Shown in pieces: positions 17,163 to 26,605 of a stretch of DNA of 64,000 nucleotides. Below the pieces are notes generated by a model that saw nothing but the letters and a program-made list of their open reading frames with translations, was not told the origin of the DNA and did no database searches. Numbering within the stretch: position 1 is the stretch's first letter; the number at the start of each line of letters is the position of its first letter. Origin of the DNA: Phocaeicola plebeius (GTDB lineage: Bacteria > Bacteroidota > Bacteroidia > Bacteroidales > Bacteroidaceae); NCBI RefSeq assembly GCF_003437535.1, contig NZ_QSQT01000003.1, positions 62,001 to 126,000 of the forward strand, in the 5' to 3' direction. A program made the position numbers and the translations under genes.

Positions 17163-18479
17163 ATGTATAAATATTTTATTCATATTATATCGGTTATTCT
17201 TACCTCTTTTTATTTTTTTCCGTTTGAGACGGTGGCTCTGCCGGGAGTGAATACAAAGATGGTGTTGGCTGGCGTGAGTCTGCTGATTTTAGGAAAGCGG
17301 TTGGCACAACGGAGGGATGCCGATATTAATAAGGATTTTTTCATGTTGTCGCTGTGGGCGATGGGGGTATCATTGGTCAGTCTGGTAACAATGACGGTCA
17401 ATAATACGCGGGATGGTTCATTCTTGACTTATTTTATCTCGATGTGGGTATGGATGGGAGGTGCCTATACCGTGATACGATGGCTGCATGTGGCGTATGG
17501 ATATGTCAATGTACGACTGGTATGTAATCTGTTGATAGCCGTCTGCGTAGTGCAATGTCTGATAGCGTGGACAAAGGATGTATATTCACCTTTACAGACA
17601 TGGATAGATAGTTTTGTAGGAGGAGAGGCCTTTATGGGAAATACCAAAGATACCCGTTTGTCTGGTATCGGAGCTGCCTTGGATGTGGCAGGATTGCGTT
17701 TTTCGGCAGTAGCGGTCATGATTGGATTTATTTTGTCGAAAACAGAAGAATTGTCGCATAAACAGGTGGTAGGCTATCTTGTTTCTTTCTTGATTCTTGC
17801 GGTGATTGGGAATATGATTTCCCGTACTACTACAATGGGGATAGGACTTGCAATGGCTTACTGGGTGTATTCTACCGGACTTCTTACGCTAAAACTGAAG
17901 AGGGAAAACAAGAAACTGTGGCTTTGGTTAGGAGGAATTATGTGTGTAGTAATACCGGTATTTGTTTCTCTGTATTATACAAATGATACGTTTTATAAGA
18001 ACATCCGTTTTGGTTTCGAAGGCTTTTTCAGTTTATGGGAAACAGGTAAATGGCAAACCAGTTCGAATGATATTTTGTTGGAGCACATGATTGTATTTCC
18101 GGACAATTGGAGGACTTGGCTGATTGGAGATGGATATGCAGCAAATCCATTAGATCCTGCATTTTTTGATCCTTATTATACTGGTCCTGTATATCATGGA
18201 TATTATATGGGTACGGATATCGGATATTTACGTTATATTTTTTATTTTGGCTTGACCGGTACTGTGCTGTTTATGGCGTTTATGTGGAAAGCAGCATGGA
18301 TTTGCGTCAGTCGATTTAAAGATTACAAGGTGTTGTTTCTACTGATTTTGTTGGTAAACTACCTCGGATGGTTTAAAGTATCGACTGATGTTTTTATGGT
18401 ATTTGCCATCTTTCTTATGTTAAGTAAGGAAGACGACAAGCAGACTGATTCTATTCTTGAAAATGAGCAGAACTGTTAG
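17163..18479 (+). CDS. wzy: Capsule repeat-unit polymerase, Wzy-like membrane protein
   Basis: This is a 438-residue protein with about 10-12 transmembrane segments and a large loop before the last helices (FEGFFSLWETGKWQTSSNDI, then LIGDGYAANPLD), the usual layout of O-antigen polymerases and ligases. It is the only gene in the locus with this topology, so it is assigned as the Wzy that joins flipped repeat units in the periplasm. Sequence conservation in this family is low, so the call rests on topology and position. Its 3' end overlaps the next gene by 17 bases. Confidence 0.8.
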   Translation: MYKYFIHIISVILTSFYFFPFETVALPGVNTKMVLAGVSLLILGKRLAQRRDADINKDFFMLSLWAMGVSLVSLVTMTVNNTRDGSFLTYFISMWVWMGGAYTVIRWLHVAYGYVNVRLVCNLLIAVCVVQCLIAWTKDVYSPLQTWIDSFVGGEAFMGNTKDTRLSGIGAALDVAGLRFSAVAVMIGFILSKTEELSHKQVVGYLVSFLILAVIGNMISRTTTMGIGLAMAYWVYSTGLLTLKLKRENKKLWLWLGGIMCVVIPVFVSLYYTNDTFYKNIRFGFEGFFSLWETGKWQTSSNDILLEHMIVFPDNWRTWLIGDGYAANPLDPAFFDPYYTGPVYHGYYMGTDIGYLRYIFYFGLTGTVLFMAFMWKAAWICVSRFKDYKVLFLLILLVNYLGWFKVSTDVFMVFAIFLMLSKEDDKQTDSILENEQNC

Positions 18480-19071
18480 ACAAATAGTCCGTTTTATAAA
18501 AAGAGCAAGAAATCGTTTCAGTTCTTATTACAATCTGTTACGGATCAAGATGTATGGAGTGGAATGTGGACGGCATTGTGTAGTGCACGGTAAACTATAT
18601 GTACATCTTTTTCCTTCGGCTAAAGTAAAGATAGGTGATAATCTTTATTTTTCTTCTGGATGGGGAATAAACGCATTATGTGCGAATAAAAGAGGAATGA
18701 TTTATGCTACGCATGATGCTTGTATAAGCATTGGAGATAATGTAGGTATGAGCAGTACTGTATTATGGTCACATAAAAAAATAACAATAGGTAATCATGT
18801 GAAGATTGGGGGAAATTGTATTCTAATAGATACAGATGCTCATAATATGGATTTTCTTTTACGTCGTAGCCCATCTACAGATTGGGGAGTATCTGCACCT
18901 GTTACAATAGAGGATGATGTTTTTATTGGCATGAATTGTGTGATATTAAAAGGAGTTACGATTGGTGCACGCAGTATTATTGCTGCAGGTTCTGTCGTAA
19001 CTAAAAGTATACCTGCTGATTGTGTGGCAGGAGGAAATCCTGCTAAGGTTATAAAGCGGCTTTCCAAATAA
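18463..19071 (+). CDS. Left-handed beta-helix acyltransferase (WcaF/maltose acetyltransferase-like)
   Basis: This 202-residue protein is built from hexapeptide repeats (ISIGDNVGMSS, ITIGNHVKIGGNCILIDTDA, VTIEDDVFIGMNCVILKGVT). It carries the family histidine in the IDTDAHNMD segment and ends VAGGNPAKVIKRL. It should O-acetylate a capsule sugar using acetyl-CoA. The start is ATG 18,463 (MSRTVRQIVRF) inside the end of the polymerase gene; an in-frame TTG two codons earlier is less likely. Confidence 0.9.
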   Translation: MSRTVRQIVRFIKRARNRFSSYYNLLRIKMYGVECGRHCVVHGKLYVHLFPSAKVKIGDNLYFSSGWGINALCANKRGMIYATHDACISIGDNVGMSSTVLWSHKKITIGNHVKIGGNCILIDTDAHNMDFLLRRSPSTDWGVSAPVTIEDDVFIGMNCVILKGVTIGARSIIAAGSVVTKSIPADCVAGGNPAKVIKRLSK

Positions 19072-19087
19072 CCTCTGATAAAAATCT

Positions 19088-20227
19088 ATGAAAATCATCT
19101 ATTGCACCCACTCCACATGTAATCCCGGAGGGATGGAACGAGTGCTCCTGAACAAGGTTACTTACCTTTCACAACTTCCTGGATGGAAGGTTGCTGTGGT
19201 AACAACCGACCAGCACCAGCGTCCTCCTTTTTATCCGTTTCCGGAGAAGGTACGCATGACAGATTTGGGAATCAATTACTCGGAGGATAATGGAAAAGGA
19301 GCATGGAAAAAGATAACCGGCTATCTCCGTAAAAGAAAGGAGCATAAACGAAAACTGACGGCATTGCTCCTGAAAGAGAAACCGAACATTGTGGTGTCGC
19401 TTTACCCTTCTGAATCTTCATTTATCCCGGATATAAAGGATGGAAGCAAGAAAGTGCTGGAGCTGCATTATTGCAAGTTTTTCCGCTTGCAGTATGGACG
19501 GAGAGGATTGTTAGGTTGGATTGATAAACTGCGTACACGGCAGGATGAACAGATCGTACGTCGTTTTGACAAGTTTGTGGTGTTGACTAATGAAGACAGG
19601 GGGTATTGGGGAAATTTGCCGAACATTGAAGTAATTCCCAATGCTGCTATGCATGTAAGTGATGCTTATTCGGATGTGATGAACAAGCGGGTGATTGCGG
19701 TGGGACGGCTGGATTACCAGAAAGGGTTTGACCGTCTGATTCAGGCCTGGCAGCTGGTACAGCATACTGGAAAGTTTACTGACTGGAAACTGGATATTTT
19801 TGGGCAGGGAGAATGGCAGGAGATGCTGCAGCAAATGATTGACAAGGCGGGGCTGCAAGATTCGCTCCAGATTCATCAGCCTACCAAACAGATAGGAGAA
19901 GAGTACGTGAAGAGTGATCTGCTGGTGATGAGTTCTAATTATGAGGGATTCCCGATGGTCATGATTGAGGCGATGGCCTGCGGACTTCCCGTGGTATCGT
20001 TTGACTATAAATGTGGTCCAAAAGATATCATTCAGCCCGGGATAAACGGTTTGTTGGTTCCGAATGGAGATATTCAGGCGTTGGCTGATGCGATGATGAA
20101 AGTGATGGAGGATGAAGCTTATCGGAAAATGTTGTCGCTGAATGCCCGAAAAGTGGTGGACACTTATTCTGAACAGGCGGTCATGGCACAATGGATTCGC
20201 TTGTTTACTTCAATAACTGCAAAATGA
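19088..20227 (+). CDS. Glycosyltransferase family 4
   Basis: This 379-residue GT-B fold retaining enzyme has the N-terminal IIYCTHSTCNPGGMERVLLN (glycine-rich acceptor-side motif), VAVGRLDYQKGFDRLIQAW, and the EX7E region SNYEGFPMVMIEAMACGLPV. It transfers one sugar to the repeat unit. It overlaps the next glycosyltransferase by 4 bases (ATGA), so the two GT4 enzymes are likely made together and may act in sequence. Confidence 0.92.
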   Translation: MKIIYCTHSTCNPGGMERVLLNKVTYLSQLPGWKVAVVTTDQHQRPPFYPFPEKVRMTDLGINYSEDNGKGAWKKITGYLRKRKEHKRKLTALLLKEKPNIVVSLYPSESSFIPDIKDGSKKVLELHYCKFFRLQYGRRGLLGWIDKLRTRQDEQIVRRFDKFVVLTNEDRGYWGNLPNIEVIPNAAMHVSDAYSDVMNKRVIAVGRLDYQKGFDRLIQAWQLVQHTGKFTDWKLDIFGQGEWQEMLQQMIDKAGLQDSLQIHQPTKQIGEEYVKSDLLVMSSNYEGFPMVMIEAMACGLPVVSFDYKCGPKDIIQPGINGLLVPNGDIQALADAMMKVMEDEAYRKMLSLNARKVVDTYSEQAVMAQWIRLFTSITAK

Positions 20228-21459
20228 AAACATTGCTTCAGATAAATCCGGTGCTGCGTGTCTCTACTTCTACGGGGCGCATCATGCAGGAAATTGGAGA
20301 ACTGGCTATGCAGAACGGCTGGCAGAGTTACATTGCTTACAGCCGTGGACGTGATGGCATAAAGCCTTGTAGTTCAAAGCTGGTGCCGGTAGGTAGCAAA
20401 TGGAGTGTGGCATGGCATGGGCTGGAAACGCGCTTGTTTGACCGTCATGGACTGGCTTCTTCATTGGCTACCCGGCAATTTATCCGACAGATTGAACGGA
20501 TTCAGCCGGATGTGATTCATATACACAATATTCATGGCTATTTCCTGAATTACCGGATTTTGTTTGAGTATTTGTCAAAATGCAATATTCCGGTAGTGTG
20601 GACCGTACACGACTGCTGGCTTTATACGGGACATTGTTATTATTATTCTTATGTGAACTGCAACCGTTGGCAGGATGGATGTGCACAGTGTCCTCAGCGC
20701 AGGGAGTTCCCGGCAAGCTTGTGGGTAGACCGTAGTCGGCAGAACTATCTTGATAAGAAGGAGGCTTTTACTTCCATGCCTCAAGACAAACTAGTGATTG
20801 TACCGGTATCCAACTGGATAAAGTCGGAGATGCAGAAGTCTTTTTTCTGCGGATATAATTTCCGGGTGATTCATAATGGTATCAATACGGAGGTGTTTCG
20901 TGTGTATGATGCACAGGAAGTAAGGGAGAAATATGGGCTGGGCGATAAGCATGTGTTGCTGGGGGTAGCCAGTATCTGGAGCCGGGAAAAAGGGCTGGAT
21001 GATTTCATTCAGATGGCTGCTCTTCTGAAGAAAGAAGAACTGATTGTGCTGGTAGGTATTAAACCGGAGGAAAGAAAGAGACTGCCTGAAAATATTATTG
21101 GTATAGCCCGGACGGAAAATATACAGCAGTTGGCCGGACTGTACTCCATAGCCGACGCGTTTATTAACCCTACTTGGCAGGATAATTATCCTACGGTCAA
21201 TATGGAGGCGATAGCTTGCGGTACTCCGGTAGTTACTTACCGGACAGGAGGAAGTGTAGAAGCTGTGACGGATGAGACTGGCTTCATTGTGGAGCAGGGT
21301 AATTATAAGGAGTTGCTGGAAGCAGCACGAATGATACGACAGCGGGGTAAGTCTTATTATCAAAGCCGGTGTCGGGAATATGCATTGATGCATTTTAAAA
21401 AAGAAGATCGTTATTCTGACTATATCCGTTTGTACGACGAACTTACGAAACGTGGTTAA
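20224..21459 (+). CDS. Glycosyltransferase family 4
   Basis: This 411-residue GT4 starts at ATG 20,224 (MKTLLQINPVLRVSTSTGRI), overlapping the upstream stop; a start 33 bases earlier is possible but less likely. Features are IQPDVIHIHNIHGYFLN, VWTVHDCWLYTGHCYYYSYV with a cysteine-rich stretch (C...C..W..GC..C) typical of a GT4 subgroup found in capsule loci, and the EX7E region NPTWQDNYPTVNMEAIACG. Its donor is unknown. It is followed by a 199-base gap before the next start. Confidence 0.92.
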   Translation: MKTLLQINPVLRVSTSTGRIMQEIGELAMQNGWQSYIAYSRGRDGIKPCSSKLVPVGSKWSVAWHGLETRLFDRHGLASSLATRQFIRQIERIQPDVIHIHNIHGYFLNYRILFEYLSKCNIPVVWTVHDCWLYTGHCYYYSYVNCNRWQDGCAQCPQRREFPASLWVDRSRQNYLDKKEAFTSMPQDKLVIVPVSNWIKSEMQKSFFCGYNFRVIHNGINTEVFRVYDAQEVREKYGLGDKHVLLGVASIWSREKGLDDFIQMAALLKKEELIVLVGIKPEERKRLPENIIGIARTENIQQLAGLYSIADAFINPTWQDNYPTVNMEAIACGTPVVTYRTGGSVEAVTDETGFIVEQGNYKELLEAARMIRQRGKSYYQSRCREYALMHFKKEDRYSDYIRLYDELTKRG

Positions 21460-21658
21460 TCGCGTAAATTATTTGCTATGAATCTTTCTGAAGGCTTCGA
21501 GAGTGAGGCTGCTAAATATTGGGCTGTGCTGATTGAAGGCGCATATCTATTATTCTAAATTAACTCGAAAACATACTCGGATACCCTGAAATGGTGAAAG
21601 TGGATGCTGGCCTATAAATGTGTAGGTAGTAGCATTTTCTGGGAATAAATTGAAGTCT
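21460..21658 (+). other. Intergenic spacer inside the capsule locus, possible gene remnant
   Basis: This is the longest gap in an otherwise tightly packed glycosyltransferase run. It contains one 26-codon open frame (21,478-21,558, MNLSEGFESEAAKYWAVLIE...) that I do not recognise. No promoter or terminator is seen. It may be the scar of a deleted gene. Confidence 0.35.
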
Positions 21659-22780
21659 ATGAATGTGGAAAATCTGAAAGTATTGCAACTAGGAAAATTC
21701 TATCCCATACGTGGAGGAGTTGAGAAAGTTGCATTTGATTTAATGAAAGGACTGTCCGAAAGGGGAATCGAATGTCACATGCTGTGTGCAGCAGAGGAAG
21801 GGGAGGACCGGATTATCTTGCTGAATGAGCATGCACAGCTGATTTGCACCCATACTTGGGTTAAAGCTTGTGCAACGATGATTTCGCCTTCCATGATTTT
21901 CACTTTGCGTAAAATTTGTGGAAAGTATGATATAATTCATGTACATCATCCTGACCCTATGGCTTGTTTGGCCTTGTTCCTTTCTGGATATAAAGGAAAA
22001 GTAGTGCTTCATTGGCACAGTGACATTCAAAAGCAAAAGATGTTGCTGAAGCTGTATTATCCTTTGCAGCAATGGCTGTTGAAGCGTGCTGATGTGATTG
22101 TGGGGACTTCTCCCGTCTATTTGGCAGAATCGCCTTTTTTACAACACGTGCAGCATAAGACGGTCTGTCTGCCTATCGGAGTAGAACCGATGCAACCTGT
22201 ACCGGAAGCGGTGAAGGCCCTCAGAAGTGAGTATCCGGGCAAGAAAATCGTGTTTTCACTTGGTCGTCTGGTAGCCTATAAAGGGTACCGTTTTTTAGTG
22301 GAGGCAGCCCAATATTTGAAGGATGATTTTGTGGTGCTGATTGGGGGATCCGGGGCTTTGAAGGAAGAGCTGCAGAAGGAAATTGTTTCCTTGAATTTGC
22401 AGGAAAAGGTGAAACTATTAGGGAGAGTCAGCGACGAGGAACTGCCTGCCTACTACGGAGCCTGCGATGTATTTTGCATGAGCAGTGTGCAGAAAACAGA
22501 AGCGTTTGGTATTGTGCAGATAGAAGCAATGTCGTGCGGAAAGCCTGTGGTAGCTACCAGAATACCTCAGTCAGGAGTGTCCTGGGTGAATGAAGAAGGC
22601 GTATCGGGGATGAATGCGGAACCGGGGAATGCGCAAGATTTAGCCCGGGCAATTGAAGCGGTAACGGAAAATGAGGAGGTATATCGGAAATTTTCGGAAG
22701 GTGCGACTAAACGTTATCGTGACATGTTTACGAAGGAATGTATGATTGATAAATGTTTAACCATATACTTGGAGTTATGA
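21659..22780 (+). CDS. Glycosyltransferase family 4
   Basis: This is a 373-residue GT4. The chosen start is ATG 21,659 (MNVENLKVLQLGKFYPIRGG); an in-frame TTG 9 bases earlier is less likely. Features are IRGGVEKVAFDLMKGL, YDIIHVHHPDPMACLALF, VFSLGRLVAYKGYRFLVEA, and the EX7E region SVQKTEAFGIVQIEAMSCGKP. It resembles mannosyltransferases of capsule loci, but specificity cannot be read. Its stop overlaps the start of the initiating transferase by 4 bases. Confidence 0.92.
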   Translation: MNVENLKVLQLGKFYPIRGGVEKVAFDLMKGLSERGIECHMLCAAEEGEDRIILLNEHAQLICTHTWVKACATMISPSMIFTLRKICGKYDIIHVHHPDPMACLALFLSGYKGKVVLHWHSDIQKQKMLLKLYYPLQQWLLKRADVIVGTSPVYLAESPFLQHVQHKTVCLPIGVEPMQPVPEAVKALRSEYPGKKIVFSLGRLVAYKGYRFLVEAAQYLKDDFVVLIGGSGALKEELQKEIVSLNLQEKVKLLGRVSDEELPAYYGACDVFCMSSVQKTEAFGIVQIEAMSCGKPVVATRIPQSGVSWVNEEGVSGMNAEPGNAQDLARAIEAVTENEEVYRKFSEGATKRYRDMFTKECMIDKCLTIYLEL

Positions 22781-23457
22781 AAAATGTAAACAAAGAAGAT
22801 GTCATGTCCAAAGCCATGATGGCTTATGTGGCAAATGACCATTATTATTATCCGAGTGCGGGGATGTCGGTTACGGCTTGCAGAGTGAAACGTGTGGCTG
22901 ATGTAATTGTAAGCTTGTTAGCCTTGATTATTTTTTCTCCGGTGTTTTTACTTATTTCCTGGTTAATCAAGCATGAGGATGGGGGACCAGTGATTTTTAG
23001 TCAGGAACGTATCGGGTATGGTGGAAAGCCTTTCATTTTGTATAAGTTTCGATCGATGTCGGTCGATTCGGAATCGGATGGAAAACCGGCTCTTTGCCAG
23101 AAAAATGACAGCAGACTGACCCGAATCGGACGTTTCCTTCGGGAGCATCACCTGGATGAATTGCCGCAACTATGGAATGTGCTGAAAGGAGAAATGAGTT
23201 TTGTAGGCCCACGTCCGGAACGGAAATATTTCGTGGATAAGATTAAGGCCATCAATCCGGATTATGAGTTATTGTATCGTTTGCGTCCGGGACTGTTTTC
23301 TAAAGCGACTCTTTACAACGGCTACACTGATACGATGGAAAAAATGCTGGAACGTCTTAGAATGGATTTGGAATATATGCGTACCCGCTCTTTATGGATG
23401 GATATTAAAATCGTATGGCTTACGGCCATGTCCATTTTTATGGGTAAAAAATTCTAA
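22777..23457 (+). CDS. Undecaprenyl-phosphate sugar-1-phosphate transferase (initiating enzyme)
   Basis: This 226-residue bacterial sugar transferase transfers a sugar-1-phosphate from a nucleotide sugar to undecaprenyl phosphate, the first step of repeat-unit assembly. One N-terminal membrane segment (VADVIVSLLALIIFSPVFLL) is followed by KPFILYKFRSM, the HLDELPQLWNVLKGEMSFVG core with the catalytic Asp-Glu, and GPRPERKYF. It is the short, PglC-like form without the extra N-terminal helices of WbaP. The start at 22,777 overlaps the preceding stop. Confidence 0.93.
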   Translation: MKNVNKEDVMSKAMMAYVANDHYYYPSAGMSVTACRVKRVADVIVSLLALIIFSPVFLLISWLIKHEDGGPVIFSQERIGYGGKPFILYKFRSMSVDSESDGKPALCQKNDSRLTRIGRFLREHHLDELPQLWNVLKGEMSFVGPRPERKYFVDKIKAINPDYELLYRLRPGLFSKATLYNGYTDTMEKMLERLRMDLEYMRTRSLWMDIKIVWLTAMSIFMGKKF

Positions 23458-23467
23458 TAGCTTTGAT

Positions 23468-23743
23468 ATGAATAAGATAGAGATACGTAAAGGAATTCAA
23501 CTGCGTAAGATTGGCAATCGCTACATGATTGTGGATGCCTGCGCAGGTAATGTAAATATGAGTAAAGTGTATAGCTTGAATCAGACGGCAGCATGGATAT
23601 GGCAGTGTGTAGCTGATGGGTGTACCACCTTGGATGAACTGACAGAACGCTTGTGTCAGGAATATAAAGTCGATGCAGAGGTGGCCCGCCGTGATTTGGA
23701 GAAACAGTTGGCAGACTGGCAGGCTTTTGGATTGATTGGTTAG
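23468..23743 (+). CDS. PqqD-family small protein (possible peptide-recognition element)
   Basis: This 91-residue protein from ATG 23,468 has the PqqD/RRE-like winged-helix pattern: residues ~10-35 form beta strands (LRKIGNRYMIVDACAG), then LNQTAAWIWQCVADGCTTLD, then a helix ending DWQAFGLIG. PqqD-family domains bind leader peptides of ribosomally made, modified peptides. Here it is followed by a nucleotidyltransferase and an HPr-kinase-like gene, the same set seen in some lasso-peptide clusters. What it binds is unknown; the 59-residue peptide at 29,052 is a candidate. Confidence 0.82.
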   Translation: MNKIEIRKGIQLRKIGNRYMIVDACAGNVNMSKVYSLNQTAAWIWQCVADGCTTLDELTERLCQEYKVDAEVARRDLEKQLADWQAFGLIG

Positions 23744-23767
23744 GAAAGGTTTTACTGTGAAAAAGAT

Positions 23768-24850
23768 ATGAAGAAGGTACAGAAAGCATTACTTGTGTTG
23801 TTGAGAGCAGGGTTATGGGAGAGCAGGATAGAAGATTTGTCTTGTTTTCCAATGTCTGCAGGGGAGTGGAAGAACTTGTACCTTTTGTCAAGGCAGCAGA
23901 CTGTTACCGGAATTGTTTTTCAGGGAATACAGCATTTGCCTGAACATTTTTTACCGGCAGAAGAATTACTGGTTCGCTGGATGGCAGAAACAGATGCTAT
24001 TGAGCGTAAAAATATGCAGATGAACAAGGCGTTGGAATTATTGGTGCAATGGTTTACCGAAAGCGGAGTTCAGCCTGTATTACAGAAGGGGCAAGGAATT
24101 GCCTCGTTATATGAGAACCCTTTGTTACGCGAATGTGGGGATATTGATTTTTATTTCGATAGCCGGCAGATGTTTGAAAAAGCTTTTTCTCTTATCCGTC
24201 AGTGTGGCTTGCGGGAAAAGGTACAAGCCGATCAGAGTGTGACCTACGCATGGAAGGGAGTAGAAGTGGAGCATCATACGTGCTTGCTGGATTTGCATAA
24301 TCCTTTTTTACAACGTTATGCAAAAGAGCTGGAACAGCAATATGGATATAATCACATGAGATTGGAAGGAGGACTGGATGTAAGGATTCCTTCTCCTGTA
24401 TTGAATCTCCTGCTTCAGAGCCTACATATTTTAAAACATGCTTTGGGATGGGGAATCGGATTGCGTCAGTTGTGCGATATGGCCCGCAGTTGCTATAAGT
24501 TGCATGATGAGGTGGAATCTGAAGAAATGAAAAAGATTACATTACAATTGGGAATGGACAGATGGCAGCAGTTGCTACATGCATTTTTGGTGGAACATCT
24601 GGGACTTCCAGTGGCGTATCTTCCTTATCAGGAGGTCGCTTCAGATTCATCCCCTTTACTTGATATTATCTGGAGGGGCGGAAATTTTGGCTTGTATGTT
24701 CCCGGACATCAGCGGAAGTCACAATCGCTTTTGGCCGGCAAATGGCAGACGGCATGTGCTTTTCAGCGTAATATTCGTTTTGCATTTCGTTATGCGCCCA
24801 AAGAAGGTTTTTGGGTATTTTCCAGTTTGTTGAAAGGACAATTGAAATGA
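23768..24850 (+). CDS. Nucleotidyltransferase family protein (NTP_transf_5-like)
   Basis: This is a 360-residue soluble protein. The catalytic region VLQKGQGIASLYENPLLREC is followed by GDIDFYF, which supplies the paired acidic residues of the polymerase-beta nucleotidyltransferase fold, as in the NTP_transf_5 family. The rest is helical. Members occur beside PqqD-like and HPr-kinase-like genes; in paeninodin-type clusters a related protein modifies the phosphorylated peptide. The substrate here is not known. It overlaps the kinase-like gene by 4 bases (ATGA), strongly suggesting a joint function. Confidence 0.82.
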   Translation: MKKVQKALLVLLRAGLWESRIEDLSCFPMSAGEWKNLYLLSRQQTVTGIVFQGIQHLPEHFLPAEELLVRWMAETDAIERKNMQMNKALELLVQWFTESGVQPVLQKGQGIASLYENPLLRECGDIDFYFDSRQMFEKAFSLIRQCGLREKVQADQSVTYAWKGVEVEHHTCLLDLHNPFLQRYAKELEQQYGYNHMRLEGGLDVRIPSPVLNLLLQSLHILKHALGWGIGLRQLCDMARSCYKLHDEVESEEMKKITLQLGMDRWQQLLHAFLVEHLGLPVAYLPYQEVASDSSPLLDIIWRGGNFGLYVPGHQRKSQSLLAGKWQTACAFQRNIRFAFRYAPKEGFWVFSSLLKGQLK

Positions 24851-25743
24851 GAATAGAACATCAGTTTTCTATCGCAGGATTTGAGGTGAGTGTCAGTTTT
24901 CCGGATGGATGGGATGCTGATACCTTATTACCCTCTTTCCGCCCCTTCTATGGTAAGAAGGAGGGGCAGGAAAAAGCTTTGCTGAAGTGTACGGTGTGTA
25001 CTTCGGTGGAAAATAAGGCTGCGATGCCTTCGGGTGAATTAATCGAGAATACGCTCAGCGATATGGGCTACGTTAGTTTGTATAAAGAAGCAGAAGGGTA
25101 TTGTGTCACACTTTCTGCAGAACAGGGAGGAACATTGCATGTCATGCAGACTGACAGACGTTTTTCAACTGTCAGGGTGTATTTGCACGAAGAAGACAAA
25201 CGGGCAGGTCATGCATTGTCTTCCTTGCTTCGCATTGCCTATTCGCAGGCAGTTCTTTACTGGGATGCTGTATCCATTCATGCTTCAGCGGTGTATTGTG
25301 AGAACAAGGCTTTTTTATTTATGGGAAAGAGCGGAACAGGAAAAAGCACGCATTCTTCGCTGTGGATGAAATATATACAAGGAACGGAGTTGCTGAACGA
25401 TGATAACCCGACATTACGTATCGTGGATGGAAAGGTGTATGCTTATGGCACGCCGTGGAGTGGCAAGACTCCTTGCTATAAGCCGCTCTCTTATCCGGTA
25501 GGTGGAATGGTGCGTTTGAAGCAGGCTCCTGTAAATCGTTTTTTTCGCCAGAAAGAGGTGGAGGCTTTCATTACACTTTTTCCGGGATGCTGTGTCATTC
25601 ATCAGGATGCGGAATTACGTGCTTGCCTTTATGACACGTTGATTCGGATGGTAGAACAAGTTCCTGTGGGGGTATTGGAATGCAGACCCGATGGGGAGGC
25701 AGCCCTGTTATGTCGGAACATGTTACTTCGAACAGACAAATAG
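24847..25743 (+). CDS. HPr-kinase-like P-loop protein
   Basis: This 298-residue protein starts at ATG 24,847 (MRIEHQFSIAGFEVSVSF) within the stop of the nucleotidyltransferase gene. After a ~130-residue N-terminal domain comes AVYCENKAFLFMGKSGTGKS, with Walker A GKSGTGKST. LLNDDNPTLRI and AYGTPWSGKTPCYK then follow, the HprK-type aspartates and loop. It lacks the rest of a canonical HPr kinase/phosphorylase, and no HPr is nearby. Homologous kinases in lasso-peptide clusters phosphorylate the precursor C-terminal serine. Serine phosphorylation of a peptide or protein made nearby is therefore an inference. Confidence 0.83.
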   Translation: MRIEHQFSIAGFEVSVSFPDGWDADTLLPSFRPFYGKKEGQEKALLKCTVCTSVENKAAMPSGELIENTLSDMGYVSLYKEAEGYCVTLSAEQGGTLHVMQTDRRFSTVRVYLHEEDKRAGHALSSLLRIAYSQAVLYWDAVSIHASAVYCENKAFLFMGKSGTGKSTHSSLWMKYIQGTELLNDDNPTLRIVDGKVYAYGTPWSGKTPCYKPLSYPVGGMVRLKQAPVNRFFRQKEVEAFITLFPGCCVIHQDAELRACLYDTLIRMVEQVPVGVLECRPDGEAALLCRNMLLRTDK

Positions 25744-25779
25744 AAATAAATTACTAATAACTTAACTATACCTAAACGT

Positions 25780-26574
25780 ATGAAAAAACCAGTCTATTTA
25801 TGGGCAAGCTTGCTTGCCGTGTTGCTGTTGACTTCCTGTGCGTCGCGCAAGAATTTCGTGTATTTGCAGGATATGGAAATGGGACTGAAATATCCCATTG
25901 AAACCAAGCATGAGGCAGTGGTGCATCGGGATGACCGTCTGAGTATTACTGTCAGCTGCAAAAATCCGGAGCTGGCCATTCCGTTCAATATTTACGATGG
26001 CACATTCCGTGTAGGAACGGATGGAAGTGTGACTGCAGATGCTTCGAGCAAGGTGAACGAGAAAGGCTATCGTGTGGATGTAAACGGTGAGATTGATTTC
26101 CCTATTTTGGGCAAGTTGCACATTGAAGGAATGAAAGTAAGCGAAGTGCGCGACTTAATCAAGCAGAAAATTGAAGCGGGAGAATATATGAAAGACCCGC
26201 TGGTTTCCATTGAGTTCTTAAATTTTAAATATACGGTGCTGGGAGCTGTGGGAAGTAATGGAACCTATACCGTAGACGGGGATCGCGTGACATTGCTGGA
26301 AGCCATAGCCAAGGCGGGAGATTTGACTTCCAAGGCCAAAGTAGACCGGGTAGCTGTAATTCGTGAAATAGAGGGCGAACGTCAGATTTTTATGCACGAC
26401 CTGCGTACCAAGGACATATTTGATTCTCCCTGTTTCTACCTTCAGCAGAATGACATTGTATATGTAGAGCCTAAGTACAAGAAAAAGGATGTGGAAGACC
26501 GGGGATGGCAGGTTGCTACAACTTTGTTGTCTGTCGTAACGGCCGTATGCTCAATCTTGTGGGCAATCAAGTAA
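25780..26574 (+). CDS. wza: Polysaccharide export lipoprotein, Wza-like
   Basis: This 264-residue outer-membrane polysaccharide export protein has a lipoprotein signal (LLAVLLLTSCASRKNF) and an N-terminal PES domain (HRDDRLSITVSCKNPELAIP). SLBB-like repeats (FKYTVLGAVGSNGTYTVDGD, then ITLLEAIAKAGDLT-like VTLLEAIAKAGDLTSKAK) come next. A C-terminal hydrophobic segment (VATTLLSVVTAVCSILWAIK) follows and should be the pore helix. It is shorter than E. coli Wza, as usual for Bacteroidales. Together with the downstream Wzc it forms the export channel. Confidence 0.93.
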   Translation: MKKPVYLWASLLAVLLLTSCASRKNFVYLQDMEMGLKYPIETKHEAVVHRDDRLSITVSCKNPELAIPFNIYDGTFRVGTDGSVTADASSKVNEKGYRVDVNGEIDFPILGKLHIEGMKVSEVRDLIKQKIEAGEYMKDPLVSIEFLNFKYTVLGAVGSNGTYTVDGDRVTLLEAIAKAGDLTSKAKVDRVAVIREIEGERQIFMHDLRTKDIFDSPCFYLQQNDIVYVEPKYKKKDVEDRGWQVATTLLSVVTAVCSILWAIK

Positions 26575-26605
26575 GGATGATTCTAATTAATAGTTACAAA
26601 ACGAT

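Noticed and set aside
23264..23467. A longer start for the PqqD-like gene
   Set aside because: The upstream extension overlaps the initiating transferase in another frame. The protein from ATG 23,468 already covers the whole family length.
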